Notes: generated by a model from the sequence alone, not told the origin. 64,000 bases of DNA from Aquimarina sp. AU58 (GCF_900312745.1 NZ_OMPD01000014.1:868001-932000), one strand, 5' to 3'; positions 17,032 to 27,697 are shown, numbered from the stretch's first letter. Made by a program: numbers and translations.

Positions 17032-20000
17032 TTGAGTTTTTCGAATTACTTACGCGTTGATTTTTTTAGGATATTAGTATGTTTGATAGCACTTTATAGT
17101 GGGGTGTTACAGGGTCAGGACAATCAAACTGTTCGGGATTCTACAAGTACTACATTTTCTTTGGGAGCATTGTCTTTACCAGATCCAAATAGTATTGTAA
17201 CCAAGTATGAATATGATCCGATTACGAATCGATATATCTATCGGGAGAAACTTGGGGATTTTAATGTGAGATATCCTATTTTCTTAACACCATCAGAATA
17301 CGAAGCATTAGTAGAACAAGAACAACGAAGAGCTTATTTTAAAGAAAAAATTGAAGCTTTTAGTGGTAAAAAAGACGGTAGTGAAGAGAAAAGAAAGAAT
17401 TTACTTCCTATTTTTTATGTTAATTCTAATTTCTTCGAATCTGTTTTTGGAGGAAATGAAATTGAAATTATTCCTCAGGGATCTGTAGAAATAGATTTAG
17501 GACTACTCTATACAAAACAAGATAATCCCGCTTTTTCACCTCGTAACCGAAGTAATTTTACATTCGACTTTGATCAAAGAATCAGTTTAAGTTTGTTGGG
17601 TAAAATAGGAACTAGGCTGCAGGTAACAGCTAATTATGACACAGAATCTACTTTCGATTTTCAGAATCAATTAAAATTAGAATATACGCCTACAGAAGAT
17701 GATATTATCCAAAGTATTGAGGTAGGTAATGTAAGTATGCCATTGAACAGTACATTGATCCAGGGAGCGCAAAGTCTTTTTGGAGTTAAAATGGGACTTC
17801 AATTTGGACGAACCACTATTACCGGGGTGTATTCTGAACAGCGCTCTGAAACAAGGTCTGTAAATGTAGAGGGAGGAGGGACCGTAGAAGATTTTGAGCT
17901 TTTTGCTTTAGATTATGACGAAAATCGACATTTCTTTTTATCACATTATTTTAGAGATACATATAATACTTCTTTGGCAAGTTATCCTTTTATTAATAAT
18001 AATATACAGATAACCAGGATCGAAGTATGGGTGACCAATAGAGCAACAAGTGCACAAACCTTGACTAATGCACGTAATATTGTAGCGCTTCAGGATATAG
18101 GAGAATCACCAGATACGGGTAATTTTACAATACCCGCTTCTTTGTTTAATACAGGAGCAGGAGCTTTTCCTGATAATAGTAACAATGATCTGGATCCAAC
18201 AACTATTGGTCCTGCAGGACCTGTTACCGATGCAGTACGGCAAGTACCTACTGTGCAACAAGGATTTATTGGAGCAATAGCTAATTTTAATGAAGGATTT
18301 GATTACGCAATTTTAGAAAATGCAAGAAAATTAAATCAAAGTGAGTATACGCTAAATACCCAATTAGGATATATCTCTTTAAATCAGAAATTGAATAATG
18401 ATGAGGTTTTGGCAGTAGCATATCAGTATACCAGAAATGGAGAGGTTTTTCAGGTTGGTGAATTTGCAAATGATGGAGTAGATGCAACTATAGGAGATAA
18501 TACAGGAGGGGCTGTAGATGCAGGTTCGAGTCAAAGTTTAGTAGTTAAGATGCTTAAAAGCCCGATTGTTAATGTGACATTACCAATATGGGATTTGATG
18601 ATGAAGAATATTTATAGTACAGGAGCATTTAGACTAGAGCAAAATGATTTTAGATTAAATATTTTATATTCAAACCCTTCTCCAATTAATTATATTACGG
18701 CAGCAGAAGGATCATCGGTAGCACTACCAGATGATGTAGAGCAGACGACATTACTTAAAGTTTTTAATCTGGATCGCCTTAATCCTAATAATGATCCAGT
18801 ACAAGGAGGAGATGGTTTTTTTGATTATGTGCCAGGGGTTACTATTGATTCACAAAATGGTCGCATTATTTTTACTACGACAGAACCATTTGGAGAGCAC
18901 TTATTTGATAAACTTGATAATGGACCTGTTGGGGCAGATTATACCAATCCTAATTCGTATAATCCTAATCAGGCAAAATATGTTTTTCGCGATTTATATA
19001 CACAAACAAAGATTGTAGCAGAACAGAAATCTGCCGATAAAAACTATTTTCAACTAAAAGGAAGGTACAAATCTTCTGGTCAGGATGGAATCCCTTTGGG
19101 AGCATTTAATGTTCCTCAAGGTTCTGTAACTGTTACTGCAGGAGGAAGAACTTTGCAGGAAGGGGTAGATTATACAGTGAATTATCAATTGGGAAGAGTA
19201 AATATTTTGGATGAAGCATTACTATCTTCTAATACTCCTATCCAGGTTTCTACCGAGAATAACGCTGTTTTTGGTCAGCAAACAAAACGTTTTACAGGAT
19301 TAAATATAGAGCATAAATTTAGTGACGACTTTATTATAGGAGGAACCTATTTAAATCTGAATGAAAGACCAATTACTCAAAAATCTAATTATGATTTTGA
19401 GCCTATTAATAATACAATACTAGGGTTTAATGTAGCGTATTCTACAGAAGTTCCTTTCTTAACCAGGATGGTGAATAAACTCCCTAATATCGATACAGAT
19501 GTACCTTCTAGTGTTTCGGTTAGAGCAGAAGGAGCTTACCTGATTGCCGGGGCACCAAGAGGAGCTAATTTTGATGGTAAAGTAACCACGTATATAGATG
19601 ATTTTGAAGGAGCACAAACCAGAATAGATGTAAGTTCACCATTGTCATGGGAGCTCTCTAGTATACCTATTGGTTTTGGTGATCCTAGTAATCCTAATAG
19701 TGATGTTGTTGTTGATGGTATAGAATCAGGATATCAAAGAGCAAAATTGTCCTGGTATTCTATTGATCCGATCTTTTATAGTAATGGAAGACCAAGTGGA
19801 GTATCTGAACAGGATTTAGCTTCTAACGCTACCAGAAGAGTATTTATTAATGAGATTTTCCCACAAACCGATATAGCGCAAGGGCAAACCTTGGCATTAT
19901 TTACATTGGATCTTAATTACAGACCTGGGCAAAGAGGACAATATAATTTTAATCCTGCATATGCCCCTGGGAGTTCATTACCACAACCCGATTCAAGAAA

Positions 20001-23000
20001 TAATTTTGGAGGAATTACCAGGCAATTAACATCTACTAATTTTGAGCAAGCTAATGTAGAGTTTATTGAGTTTTGGTTGATGGATCCTTTCGAATATGAT
20101 GATGTAGATAATCCTGGAGGTACCATTGTATTTAATTTAGGTAATATTAGTGAAGATGTACTTAAAGACGGTAGAAAACAATATGAAAATGGATTGCCTA
20201 AAGGAGGTGTTGGTAGTACAATAGATACTGATTATGGTCGTGTTCCTGTAAACCAATCCTTGATCTATGCTTTTGATTCTGATGGTCAGGATAGAGTAGA
20301 TCAGGATGCTGGATTTGACGGTTTGGGAGATCAGGATGAAAAACAAAAACCAGAATATGCCGCATTCCAATCTTTAGATGACCCTTCGGGAGATAATTAT
20401 ACCTATTTTCTTCAGGCAGGTGGAAGCATCTTAGAACGATATGACAAGTATAATGGTACAGAAGGTAACTCACCGACCAATGTGTCTAATGATGATCGAG
20501 GAAATACTACGTTCCCTACTGCAGAAGATGTAAACAGGGATAATACCATGAATACGATTAATAGTTATTACGAGTATGAGATTCCGATTTTTAGAGGAAT
20601 GGGAGTAGGTAATGATAATGGGACCGGTTATATATCTGATGTTAGAGATATTCCTGTTACTGTGCAGGGAGGCCAAATAAATACAAAATGGGTTCGCTTT
20701 AAGATTCCTATATATAACCCAGATAGAGCTATAAATATTAGTGATTTTAGATCTATTCGATTTATGAGAATGTATCTTACTGGTTTTGCAGAACCTACTT
20801 TGTTGCGATTTGGTAGTCTTGATTTGGTAAGGGGTGATTATAGAAGATATGTTGTAGAAGGTAATACTGTAAATGATCCAACAAGTGGTATTAATATAAC
20901 GGGTAATAGTGATGTAATTGTGACCTCGGTAAGTTCTGAAGAGACCGCGAATTATGTGACACCACCCGGAGTTGTGCGAGAACAGTTAAATAACAATAAT
21001 AATATTATAAGAGATGATGAGCGGTCATTGGCACTTACGGTAAATAATCTACAATCTGGTGATGCTCGTGGGGTGTATAAGAATTTCAATGTTGATATGC
21101 GTCAGTATGAAAATCTTGAAATGTTTTTGCATGCAGAATCGCTTCCTGAACCTGCAATTCCAATTCAGGATGGAGATCTAAAAGCTTTTATAAGAATGGG
21201 TAATGATTTTACTAATAATTTCTATCAGATAGAATTGCCCTTAACTGTTTCTGATCGAGATGATAGTAGTCAGAATGGAGCATGGCCAGAAAATAATCGA
21301 TTAAGCCTTCCTTTAGAATTTCTTCAGCAAATAAAATCTAATGTATTAGGGAGTGAAACTCTTAATGCGAATGATCTTAATTTCTTTACAGGTCCTAATA
21401 ACCTTAGAGTGGGGATTAAGGGTAACCCTAATTTCGGAAATGTGCGAGTGATGATGGTGGGGGTCAAAAATGATAGTGGTAGTGATCAGTCTGGAACAGT
21501 TTGGTTTAATGAAATGCGTCTAAGCGACCTTAAAAACAGAGGTGGTTGGGCCGCTGTAGGTAGCCTGGATGCTAATGTTGCGGATTTTGCAAATGTTAGC
21601 GCGTCTGGAAGAATTAGTACTATTGGATTCGGAGGGATTGAACAAGGACCTAATGAGCGAAGTAGAGAGGATGTTAAGCAATATGATGTAACTACTAATG
21701 TTAATTTGGGACAATTATTGCCTAAAAAATGGGGAATGCAAATACCATTTAATTATAGTCGAGGAGAGGAAATAGTTACTCCTCAGTTTGATAGATTTTA
21801 TGAAGATTTGGAGCTCGAAGATATTTTAGATAATACACCATCACAACAGAAAAAAGATTCTATTCTCAATGTTAATACTAATTATACCAAAAGACAAAGT
21901 TTTAATGTTATTGGACTACGTAAAGAGAGAACAGGAGATGGTAAGCCAATGCCTTATGATGTAGAAAATTTTGCGTTTTCAGGAACTTACAATCAAACAG
22001 ATCATCGTGATTTTGAGATAGAAAAATCATTAGATCAAAATGTAAGATTGGGAGGAACTTATGATTTTAGTTTTCAGCCAAAAGAAGTAGAACCTTTTAA
22101 GAAAGTTAAGTTTTTAGGCAAGAGTAAATATTTTGACCTTATCAAAGATTTTAATGTTAACCTGCTTCCTACGAGCATCTCGGTAAACTCTAATATTAAT
22201 AGGCAATATAATGAGCAGGTTTTTAGAGATATTACACTGCCTGAAGGAGCTATTAGACAAACATTATATCAACGTAATTTCCTCTTTGATTGGCAATATG
22301 GGGTCAACTATAATTTGACCAAGTCTTTAAATTTTAATTTTACTTCTGCTAATAATCGAATTGTTAAAAACTTTATTAATGAAAATAACGAAGTTGATAA
22401 TACCATAGATGTATGGAGTGGCTTTTTTGATATAGGAGATCCTAATACCCATAGTCAACAGCTTCAGGTTAATTATGAAGTTCCTTTTAAGAAAATACCA
22501 GTGTTAAAATTTATACGTGCAACATATGCGTATAATGCAGATTTTCAATGGGTAAAAGGAAGTGAGGCTTTAAAGACTTTGGAGAATATTCCAGATCTGG
22601 GAAATACGGTTCAGAATGCTAATGTACATACGTTAAACGGTTCATTAGACATGAATACATTGTATAAATATGCAGGGTTAACCAAAATAAAACCCGGAAG
22701 AAAAAGCGCGAAAAAGAAAAATAAGGATTCGAAAGAAGCAAAAGAAGGAGCTCGAGTGCCTGGGAGCCCGCAAAAAAATAAAACTAAAAGAGGTAGAAGT
22801 AAGCTAAGTGTTGGTGATAAAGCATATAATACACTCATTGGGTTAGTTACCGCAGTGAAAAAGGTAAATGTAAATTACAAACAAGATAGTGGTATTTTCC
22901 TTCCCGGATATACCAGATCCCCAGGGTTTGTGGGGACGCTTAAGCCTACAGTTGGATTTACTTTTGGTAGTCAATCTGATATTCGATATCTCGCTGCACG

Positions 23001-24150
23001 TAATGGGTGGCTTACTTTATACGACCAATTTAATCAACAATATCAAGAGGTTGAAGGAAAACAACTTAATATACAGGCCTCTCTAGGATTGCTAAAAGGG
23101 CTTAAAATTGATATTAGTGCTAATAGAAATTCTTCTGAAACATTTACCGAGAATTATAATGCAGAGAACTTGGTGTATAAACCATTAAGTCCTAGTGTTT
23201 TTGGTAATTTTACCATATCGACAGTAATGATCAAGACCGCGTTTAAAAAGAGTGATGAATTTTCATCAGAAGCGTTCGATAAATTTAGAGAAAACAGATT
23301 GATTATAGCAAATCGTTTGGCTAGAGAAGATAGTAGGAGTGTTGGTATTGATGAAGATGGTTTCCCTAATGGTTACGGAAGAACAAATCAAGCAGTTTTA
23401 CTACCGGCGTTCTTGGCAGCTTATACCGGAGGAAACCCAGAAAAAGTTAAAAAAGGAGCTTTTAGAGATATTCCACTACCTAACTGGGATATAAAGTATA
23501 CAGGTTTAATGAATTTAAAATGGTTTAAGAAACGTTTTAAAAGGTTTTCTGTAGCCCATGGGTATCGAGCTAATTATACGATTAATCAATTTCAAACTAA
23601 CCTTGAATTTGGTAAGAGTGAATTTGATGAAGCAAATAACTACAGAAACCCAGAGTTGTATTCTAATATTAATTTAACAGAGCAGTTTAGTCCGCTTGTT
23701 CGATTGGATATGGAAATGAAAAACTCGATCAAAATCCTTGCAGAATGGAAAAAAGATAGAGCATTATCATTAAGTTTTGATAATAATCTACTTACCGAAA
23801 TTCAAGGAAATGAATATATCATTGGACTAGGATATAGATTAAAAGATCTTACGTTTGCAACTAAAATATCAGGAAGAAAAAAAGTGATAAAAAGTGATCT
23901 TAACCTAAGAGCTGATTTATCACTACGTCAAAATGAAACGCTGATTAGATATCTTGACCTTGATAATACTCAGGTAACTGCAGGACAAGATATTTATGGA
24001 ATAAAGTTTACAACAGATTATTCATTAAGTAAAAACTTAACTGCGTTATTGTTTTATGACCATACCTTTTCTAAATATTCTATTTCTACCGCATTTCCTC
24101 AGACCACAATTAGAGGAGGGTTTACGTTAAGGTATAATTTTGGGAATTAA
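17032..24150 (+). CDS. sprA: SprA, type IX secretion system outer-membrane translocon / gliding motility protein
   Basis: SprA forms the very large outer-membrane beta-barrel through which type IX secretion substrates leave the cell, and it is needed for gliding in Flavobacterium johnsoniae. At 2372 residues the length fits the family. Residues 1-29 are a signal peptide (RILVCLIALYSGVLQGQ), and the body is rich in beta strands, with family-typical blocks such as NSNFFESVFGGNEIEIIPQG, TTYIDDFEGAQTRIDVSSP and the final barrel strand GGFTLRYNFGN. A Lys-rich insertion at about residues 1887-1925 (GRKSAKKKNKDSKEAKEG) is probably a surface or periplasmic loop. The start is TTG, 4 bp after ruvA; no ATG gives a complete signal peptide. 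Confidence 0.97.
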   Translation: MSFSNYLRVDFFRILVCLIALYSGVLQGQDNQTVRDSTSTTFSLGALSLPDPNSIVTKYEYDPITNRYIYREKLGDFNVRYPIFLTPSEYEALVEQEQRRAYFKEKIEAFSGKKDGSEEKRKNLLPIFYVNSNFFESVFGGNEIEIIPQGSVEIDLGLLYTKQDNPAFSPRNRSNFTFDFDQRISLSLLGKIGTRLQVTANYDTESTFDFQNQLKLEYTPTEDDIIQSIEVGNVSMPLNSTLIQGAQSLFGVKMGLQFGRTTITGVYSEQRSETRSVNVEGGGTVEDFELFALDYDENRHFFLSHYFRDTYNTSLASYPFINNNIQITRIEVWVTNRATSAQTLTNARNIVALQDIGESPDTGNFTIPASLFNTGAGAFPDNSNNDLDPTTIGPAGPVTDAVRQVPTVQQGFIGAIANFNEGFDYAILENARKLNQSEYTLNTQLGYISLNQKLNNDEVLAVAYQYTRNGEVFQVGEFANDGVDATIGDNTGGAVDAGSSQSLVVKMLKSPIVNVTLPIWDLMMKNIYSTGAFRLEQNDFRLNILYSNPSPINYITAAEGSSVALPDDVEQTTLLKVFNLDRLNPNNDPVQGGDGFFDYVPGVTIDSQNGRIIFTTTEPFGEHLFDKLDNGPVGADYTNPNSYNPNQAKYVFRDLYTQTKIVAEQKSADKNYFQLKGRYKSSGQDGIPLGAFNVPQGSVTVTAGGRTLQEGVDYTVNYQLGRVNILDEALLSSNTPIQVSTENNAVFGQQTKRFTGLNIEHKFSDDFIIGGTYLNLNERPITQKSNYDFEPINNTILGFNVAYSTEVPFLTRMVNKLPNIDTDVPSSVSVRAEGAYLIAGAPRGANFDGKVTTYIDDFEGAQTRIDVSSPLSWELSSIPIGFGDPSNPNSDVVVDGIESGYQRAKLSWYSIDPIFYSNGRPSGVSEQDLASNATRRVFINEIFPQTDIAQGQTLALFTLDLNYRPGQRGQYNFNPAYAPGSSLPQPDSRNNFGGITRQLTSTNFEQANVEFIEFWLMDPFEYDDVDNPGGTIVFNLGNISEDVLKDGRKQYENGLPKGGVGSTIDTDYGRVPVNQSLIYAFDSDGQDRVDQDAGFDGLGDQDEKQKPEYAAFQSLDDPSGDNYTYFLQAGGSILERYDKYNGTEGNSPTNVSNDDRGNTTFPTAEDVNRDNTMNTINSYYEYEIPIFRGMGVGNDNGTGYISDVRDIPVTVQGGQINTKWVRFKIPIYNPDRAINISDFRSIRFMRMYLTGFAEPTLLRFGSLDLVRGDYRRYVVEGNTVNDPTSGINITGNSDVIVTSVSSEETANYVTPPGVVREQLNNNNNIIRDDERSLALTVNNLQSGDARGVYKNFNVDMRQYENLEMFLHAESLPEPAIPIQDGDLKAFIRMGNDFTNNFYQIELPLTVSDRDDSSQNGAWPENNRLSLPLEFLQQIKSNVLGSETLNANDLNFFTGPNNLRVGIKGNPNFGNVRVMMVGVKNDSGSDQSGTVWFNEMRLSDLKNRGGWAAVGSLDANVADFANVSASGRISTIGFGGIEQGPNERSREDVKQYDVTTNVNLGQLLPKKWGMQIPFNYSRGEEIVTPQFDRFYEDLELEDILDNTPSQQKKDSILNVNTNYTKRQSFNVIGLRKERTGDGKPMPYDVENFAFSGTYNQTDHRDFEIEKSLDQNVRLGGTYDFSFQPKEVEPFKKVKFLGKSKYFDLIKDFNVNLLPTSISVNSNINRQYNEQVFRDITLPEGAIRQTLYQRNFLFDWQYGVNYNLTKSLNFNFTSANNRIVKNFINENNEVDNTIDVWSGFFDIGDPNTHSQQLQVNYEVPFKKIPVLKFIRATYAYNADFQWVKGSEALKTLENIPDLGNTVQNANVHTLNGSLDMNTLYKYAGLTKIKPGRKSAKKKNKDSKEAKEGARVPGSPQKNKTKRGRSKLSVGDKAYNTLIGLVTAVKKVNVNYKQDSGIFLPGYTRSPGFVGTLKPTVGFTFGSQSDIRYLAARNGWLTLYDQFNQQYQEVEGKQLNIQASLGLLKGLKIDISANRNSSETFTENYNAENLVYKPLSPSVFGNFTISTVMIKTAFKKSDEFSSEAFDKFRENRLIIANRLAREDSRSVGIDEDGFPNGYGRTNQAVLLPAFLAAYTGGNPEKVKKGAFRDIPLPNWDIKYTGLMNLKWFKKRFKRFSVAHGYRANYTINQFQTNLEFGKSEFDEANNYRNPELYSNINLTEQFSPLVRLDMEMKNSIKILAEWKKDRALSLSFDNNLLTEIQGNEYIIGLGYRLKDLTFATKISGRKKVIKSDLNLRADLSLRQNETLIRYLDLDNTQVTAGQDIYGIKFTTDYSLSKNLTALLFYDHTFSKYSISTAFPQTTIRGGFTLRYNFGN

Positions 24151-24285
24151 GATTTTTGTAATTACCTTTTGTTTAAGGCAGTGTAATGTTGTTTTTTCAT
24201 AATTTTTTATCCGGTTTTCTCAAAATTTAATAAAATAGATTTATTTTCGTCATCATAATATTAACAACATATAAATTTTTTTGAA

Positions 24286-24669
24286 ATGAATACTCCTGGA
24301 GATTTAAAATATACCAAAGATCACGAATGGATCAAAGTTGAAGGTGATATTGCAACTATAGGTATTACTGATTTTGCACAAAGTGAATTAGGTGATATTG
24401 TTTATGTAGAAGTAGAAACAGTTGGTGAAGAATTAGAAGAACAAGAGGTTTTTGGTACTGTAGAAGCAGTAAAAACGGTATCAGATCTATTCTTACCCTT
24501 AACAGGTGAAATTATCGAATTTAATGAAGCTTTGGAGAATGAGCCAGAATTGGTAAATAGTGATCCTTATGGAGCTGGTTGGATGGTAAAAGTTAAAATA
24601 TCTGATGTTTCGCAAGTTGACGATTTATTACTATCTGCAGATGAATATAAAGAGGTTGTTGGGGCATAA
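24286..24669 (+). CDS. gcvH: glycine cleavage system H protein, copy 1
   Basis: H protein carries the aminomethyl group on a lipoyl-lysine between the P, T and L enzymes. The 127 residues include the lipoylation site EAVKTVSDL with Lys 63 and the flanking family blocks [20 protein letters not shown] and [13 protein letters not shown] second, very similar copy lies in the gcv operon at 46004-46387, with Lys 63 also kept, so both look functional. This copy is next to sprA rather than to other gcv genes. In many Bacteroidota an H-like protein also takes part in lipoate handling; which role this copy plays cannot be read from sequence. Confidence 0.95.
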   Translation: MNTPGDLKYTKDHEWIKVEGDIATIGITDFAQSELGDIVYVEVETVGEELEEQEVFGTVEAVKTVSDLFLPLTGEIIEFNEALENEPELVNSDPYGAGWMVKVKISDVSQVDDLLLSADEYKEVVGA

Positions 24670-25063
24670 TACCCTTTTTACTCTGGTTGTAGTATTAACC
24701 TCTTTGGTAACCTGGGCGTCACTGGCAAAATTTATAAACCCGGTTACATTTAAAATAGAAGGGAGTGATAAAATAGGACATTTTATTGCATACTTTACTT
24801 TGACTATAGCATGGACTTTGTTTTTCTTTTTTTCAGAAAAAATGAATAAAAATTTAAAACAGAGTTTGATTATTACTTCGATTATATGCATCCTATATGG
24901 TGTCTTGATGGAAGTATTACAAGCACTTTTAACAACATATCGTAATTCTGATTGGTATGATGTAGTTGCAAATACGAGTGGTACAATTTTTGCGGTACTT
25001 GTTTTTGTAGTGTTTAAAAATAGAATATTAAAATTTAAACAAAATAAGCAGGAAGTCAGGTAG
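24641..25063 (+). CDS. VanZ-like family membrane protein
   Basis: A 140-residue protein with four hydrophobic segments at about residues 10-25, 44-62, 74-94 and 107-126. The pattern [17 protein letters not shown], a long gap, then [26 protein letters not shown] fits the VanZ-like domain (PF04892), with its conserved DK.GHF and E..Q....R..D..D...N..G motifs. The family is named after VanZ, which gives low-level teicoplanin resistance, but the general function is unknown. A longer frame from 24605 adds 12 residues; the ATG at 24641 gives a normal N-terminus. The start overlaps the end of gcvH by 29 bp, so translation is probably coupled. Confidence 0.85.
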   Translation: MNIKRLLGHNTLFTLVVVLTSLVTWASLAKFINPVTFKIEGSDKIGHFIAYFTLTIAWTLFFFFSEKMNKNLKQSLIITSIICILYGVLMEVLQALLTTYRNSDWYDVVANTSGTIFAVLVFVVFKNRILKFKQNKQEVR

Positions 25064-25197
25064 ATACAGTCTTGTTTATACTAAAAAGTAGATAACATAA
25101 AAGTTAAAAAACTTATTTTTTGTTTTACATTTTAATCTTTAGTTGGAAATTACAAAAGAAATTAGCTATTTTAGCAATCCTATAACGATTATATAAT

Positions 25198-25923
25198 ATG
25201 GAACCAAAGAAAAATCCAAAAGCAGATTTAACTAAGAAAAGCATCTTATTCCTTCAATTAGGACTTATTTTAGTTCTTTTTATAACATGGCAAGGAATAG
25301 AGTGGAAAACCTATGATAGAACCAATATAGATATAGGTCAGGTTAATCTTGATGAGTTGGAAGAAGAAGATGTGCCAATTACACAAAATCTTAATACACC
25401 TCCACCTCCACCACCTCCACCACCTGCACCAGAAATTATTGATGTAGTAGAGGATGAAGAAGAAGTAGAGGAAACTATTATCGAATCTACAGAGACAAAT
25501 CAAGAAGAAGAGATTGTTGAGGTAGAAGAAATTGAAGATACAGATGAAGAAGAAGTAATTGCTGATGTACCATTTGCAGTTATCGAGAATGTGCCAATCT
25601 TCCCTGGTTGTGAGAATGCAGGAAACAATGCAGCTAAAAAGAAATGTATGAGTGAAAAGGTTAAGAAGTTTGTTAACCGTAAATTTAATACAGAAATAGG
25701 AAGCGAATTAGGTCTTTCAGGTGTTAATAGAATCTATGTGAGATTTAAAATTGATAGAGGTGGTAATATTGTTGGTGTTCAGGCAAGAGCTCCGCATCCA
25801 AGATTACAAAAAGAAGCACAAAGAGTAGTTAAGTTATTGCCTAAAATGACTCCAGGAAAACAAAGAGGAAAAGCAGTAGGTGTACTGTATTCTTTACCAA
25901 TAGTTTTTCAGGTACAGGACTAG
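25198..25923 (+). CDS. TonB energy transducer, paralogue 1
   Basis: TonB passes energy from the inner-membrane ExbB/ExbD motor to outer-membrane receptors. The 241 residues show a single N-terminal helix (about 14-31), a run of nine prolines at 68-76, an acidic spacer to about 125 and a C-terminal TonB domain (GVNRIYVRFKIDRGGNIVGV to the end). Two cysteines (FPGCENAGNN and KKKCMSEK) just before the domain are also present in paralogue 2. Its own terminator follows at 25951. No exbB/exbD lies in the window. Confidence 0.92.
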   Translation: MEPKKNPKADLTKKSILFLQLGLILVLFITWQGIEWKTYDRTNIDIGQVNLDELEEEDVPITQNLNTPPPPPPPPPAPEIIDVVEDEEEVEETIIESTETNQEEEIVEVEEIEDTDEEEVIADVPFAVIENVPIFPGCENAGNNAAKKKCMSEKVKKFVNRKFNTEIGSELGLSGVNRIYVRFKIDRGGNIVGVQARAPHPRLQKEAQRVVKLLPKMTPGKQRGKAVGVLYSLPIVFQVQD

Positions 25924-25950
25924 AAAGGAATACCTTTATATAAAATATTC

Positions 25951-25988
25951 GAATCCCGTTTACATTACGTAGACGGGATTCTTTTTTT
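25951..25988 (+). terminator. rho-independent terminator between the two TonB genes
   Basis: GAATCCCGT at 25951-25959 pairs with ACGGGATTC at 25973-25981 around a 13-base loop, followed by seven T. The second TonB gene must therefore have its own promoter. Confidence 0.85.
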
Positions 25989-26035
25989 GGTATGCTTGTT
26001 GATTTAGATTAATTGTAACGTTAAAACTAAATATT

Positions 26036-26779
26036 ATGAGTAACAAGCACGATGCTAATGTACAAAAAAGTACATTGGTAAATTTTCAGATTGGACTTAT
26101 AGCAAGTCTTTTATTTACCTATGTAATGTTTGAGGTGTATACCGCTACACCAATAGTTAATGATAGCGATATTGATCTTACAATTGAAGAACCCGATGTA
26201 GATTGGGACGGGATTTACAAAATTTATGAAGAACCCAAGCCTAAAGAAGTTGCAAAGAAATATACTAAAGCTGTAGTGATTCCAGAACAATTTAAAATTA
26301 TTGATAATGATGCTAAAATAACTGATCCAGATAAGGTGTTTAAAAATAAACCTATCGAATCTACACCAATCGATCCCAGTTCTATTATCGATGCTGATCC
26401 TGTTGATGAAGACCCACCTTTTTTTGATTTTGTAAAAGTAGAGTCAGTACCTGTTTTTCCTGGTTGTGAAACATTAGGAACTAATAAAGAAAAAGCAGCT
26501 TGTTTTTCTGAGAAAATTAGAAAAATCGTTTCCAAAAAGTTTAATAAGGGATTAGGAGAAAAGTATGGTTTAGCAGGAGTACAAAGAATCTATACTCAGT
26601 TTGATGTTGATGCCGATGGAATGATTAAAAATATTCAGGTTAGAGCAACGCATCCAAAATTAAAAAAAGAAGCACAAAGAGTGATTAACTTGTTTCCACA
26701 GATGACTCCAGGTAAACAACGAGGTAGAGCTGTAACTGTAAAGTATCAGTTGCCAATTGTTTTTAAAATACAGAACTAA
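26036..26779 (+). CDS. TonB energy transducer, paralogue 2, without proline-rich spacer
   Basis: The C-terminal 100 residues (GVQRIYTQFDVDADGMIKNI, then HPKLKKEAQRVINLFPQMTP and GKQRGRAVTVKYQLPIVFKI) match paralogue 1 closely, including the FPGC cysteine block. The N-terminal helix is at about residues 17-34. The periplasmic spacer is acidic and only mildly enriched in Pro (EEPKPKEVAKK, PIESTPIDPSS) and lacks the polyproline run. This could mean a partner in a shorter span or a different conformation. It is a tandem duplicate with separate transcription (terminators on both sides). Confidence 0.9.
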   Translation: MSNKHDANVQKSTLVNFQIGLIASLLFTYVMFEVYTATPIVNDSDIDLTIEEPDVDWDGIYKIYEEPKPKEVAKKYTKAVVIPEQFKIIDNDAKITDPDKVFKNKPIESTPIDPSSIIDADPVDEDPPFFDFVKVESVPVFPGCETLGTNKEKAACFSEKIRKIVSKKFNKGLGEKYGLAGVQRIYTQFDVDADGMIKNIQVRATHPKLKKEAQRVINLFPQMTPGKQRGRAVTVKYQLPIVFKIQN

Positions 26780-26783
26780 AAAT

Positions 26784-26814
26784 AAAAGCCTGCTGTTATG
26801 AACAGCAGGCTTTT
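26784..26814. terminator. bidirectional terminator between TonB paralogue 2 and the hydrolase
   Basis: AAAAGCCTGCTGTT at 26784-26797 and AACAGCAGGCTTTT at 26801-26814 form a perfect 14-bp stem with a 3-base loop, flanked by A and T runs on both strands, between convergent genes. Confidence 0.9.
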
Positions 26815-26827
26815 CTAATCGATTTTT

Positions 26828-27697
26828 TTATTTTGTGAGACTGGTGTAAATTGTTTTGCGCATACGTTCTGAGTTAATAAATCCATCGCCATATCCTTTT
26901 ACATCATAGGTTGCCGTAAGCGAAGTGTCTTTTGTAATGTCTTCTTCAGATTTTCCTGCTTTGATTTCTTTTTGAATACCGTTTGTGATTTCTTTTAGCA
27001 TTTTCAAAAATGTTTCCAGATCTTTTTTTGTTGCCAATTTTCCGTGTCCAGGAATAATTTTGGTGTCATCATTTGCAATAAGTAATGCTTTTTCTGATGC
27101 TTTTATATATCCTTTAATACTTCCGCCAGATTTTAAATCTATATAAGGATACCGTCCATTAAAAAAAGTATCTCCCATGTGTAATACGTTTCCATTTACA
27201 AAATAGATAAGAGCATCTCCGTCGGTATGAGCATTGTGTACATGAAACGCTTTTACGTTTTCATCTTTGAAATATAATTGCAACCCTTCGTTAAATGTAA
27301 TTACGGGTAACGATAGCAGAACAATACTTCCTTTTTCCTTTTGTCCTTTTTCCATTCTGGATCTTACATTTTTTTGAGCAAAGATCGTAGCGCCTTGATT
27401 GGCCATATTTTCATTTCCACCAGTATGATCACCATGATAATGTGTGTTGATTACCATAGTAACAGGTTGGTCGCTTATTGCCTTTAGATTAGTGAGAATT
27501 TTATCAGATAATCTTGCAAATTGGTCATCAATGATAAACAATCCTTTTTCGTTTTTGAAAACACCAATATTACCTCCTCGACCGGTTAACATATAAATGT
27601 GATCAGACAATGGGTCTATGGAGATTTTGACTTCTTTATCTTGTGCATTGGCAACAAAGAAAAGTGTAGATACTACAAGAATCAGTAATTTTTTCAT
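26828..27697 (-). CDS. exported metallo-beta-lactamase-fold hydrolase
   Basis: A 289-residue protein with an N-terminal signal peptide (MKKLLILVVSTLFFVANAQ). The zinc-binding motifs of the fold are complete: NTHYHGDHTGG (HxHxDH), HVHNAHTDGD, GDTFF and PGHG. The family includes beta-lactamases, quinoprotein-linked hydrolases and glyoxalase-like enzymes, and the substrate here cannot be told. A longer frame from 27823 adds 42 residues ahead of the signal peptide, so the ATG at 27697 is used. The gene is divergent from the cytochrome oxidase cluster, with 240 bp between them, and ends at a shared bidirectional terminator. Confidence 0.85.
   Translation of the reverse strand: MKKLLILVVSTLFFVANAQDKEVKISIDPLSDHIYMLTGRGGNIGVFKNEKGLFIIDDQFARLSDKILTNLKAISDQPVTMVINTHYHGDHTGGNENMANQGATIFAQKNVRSRMEKGQKEKGSIVLLSLPVITFNEGLQLYFKDENVKAFHVHNAHTDGDALIYFVNGNVLHMGDTFFNGRYPYIDLKSGGSIKGYIKASEKALLIANDDTKIIPGHGKLATKKDLETFLKMLKEITNGIQKEIKAGKSEEDITKDTSLTATYDVKGYGDGFINSERMRKTIYTSLTK

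Noticed and set aside
24286..24669. Second gcvH as an assembly duplicate
   Set aside because: The two copies differ at many residues and codons and lie in different contexts, so it is a genuine paralogue.
26224..26535. 103-codon minus-strand frame inside TonB paralogue 2
   Set aside because: Antisense shadow of a well-supported gene.
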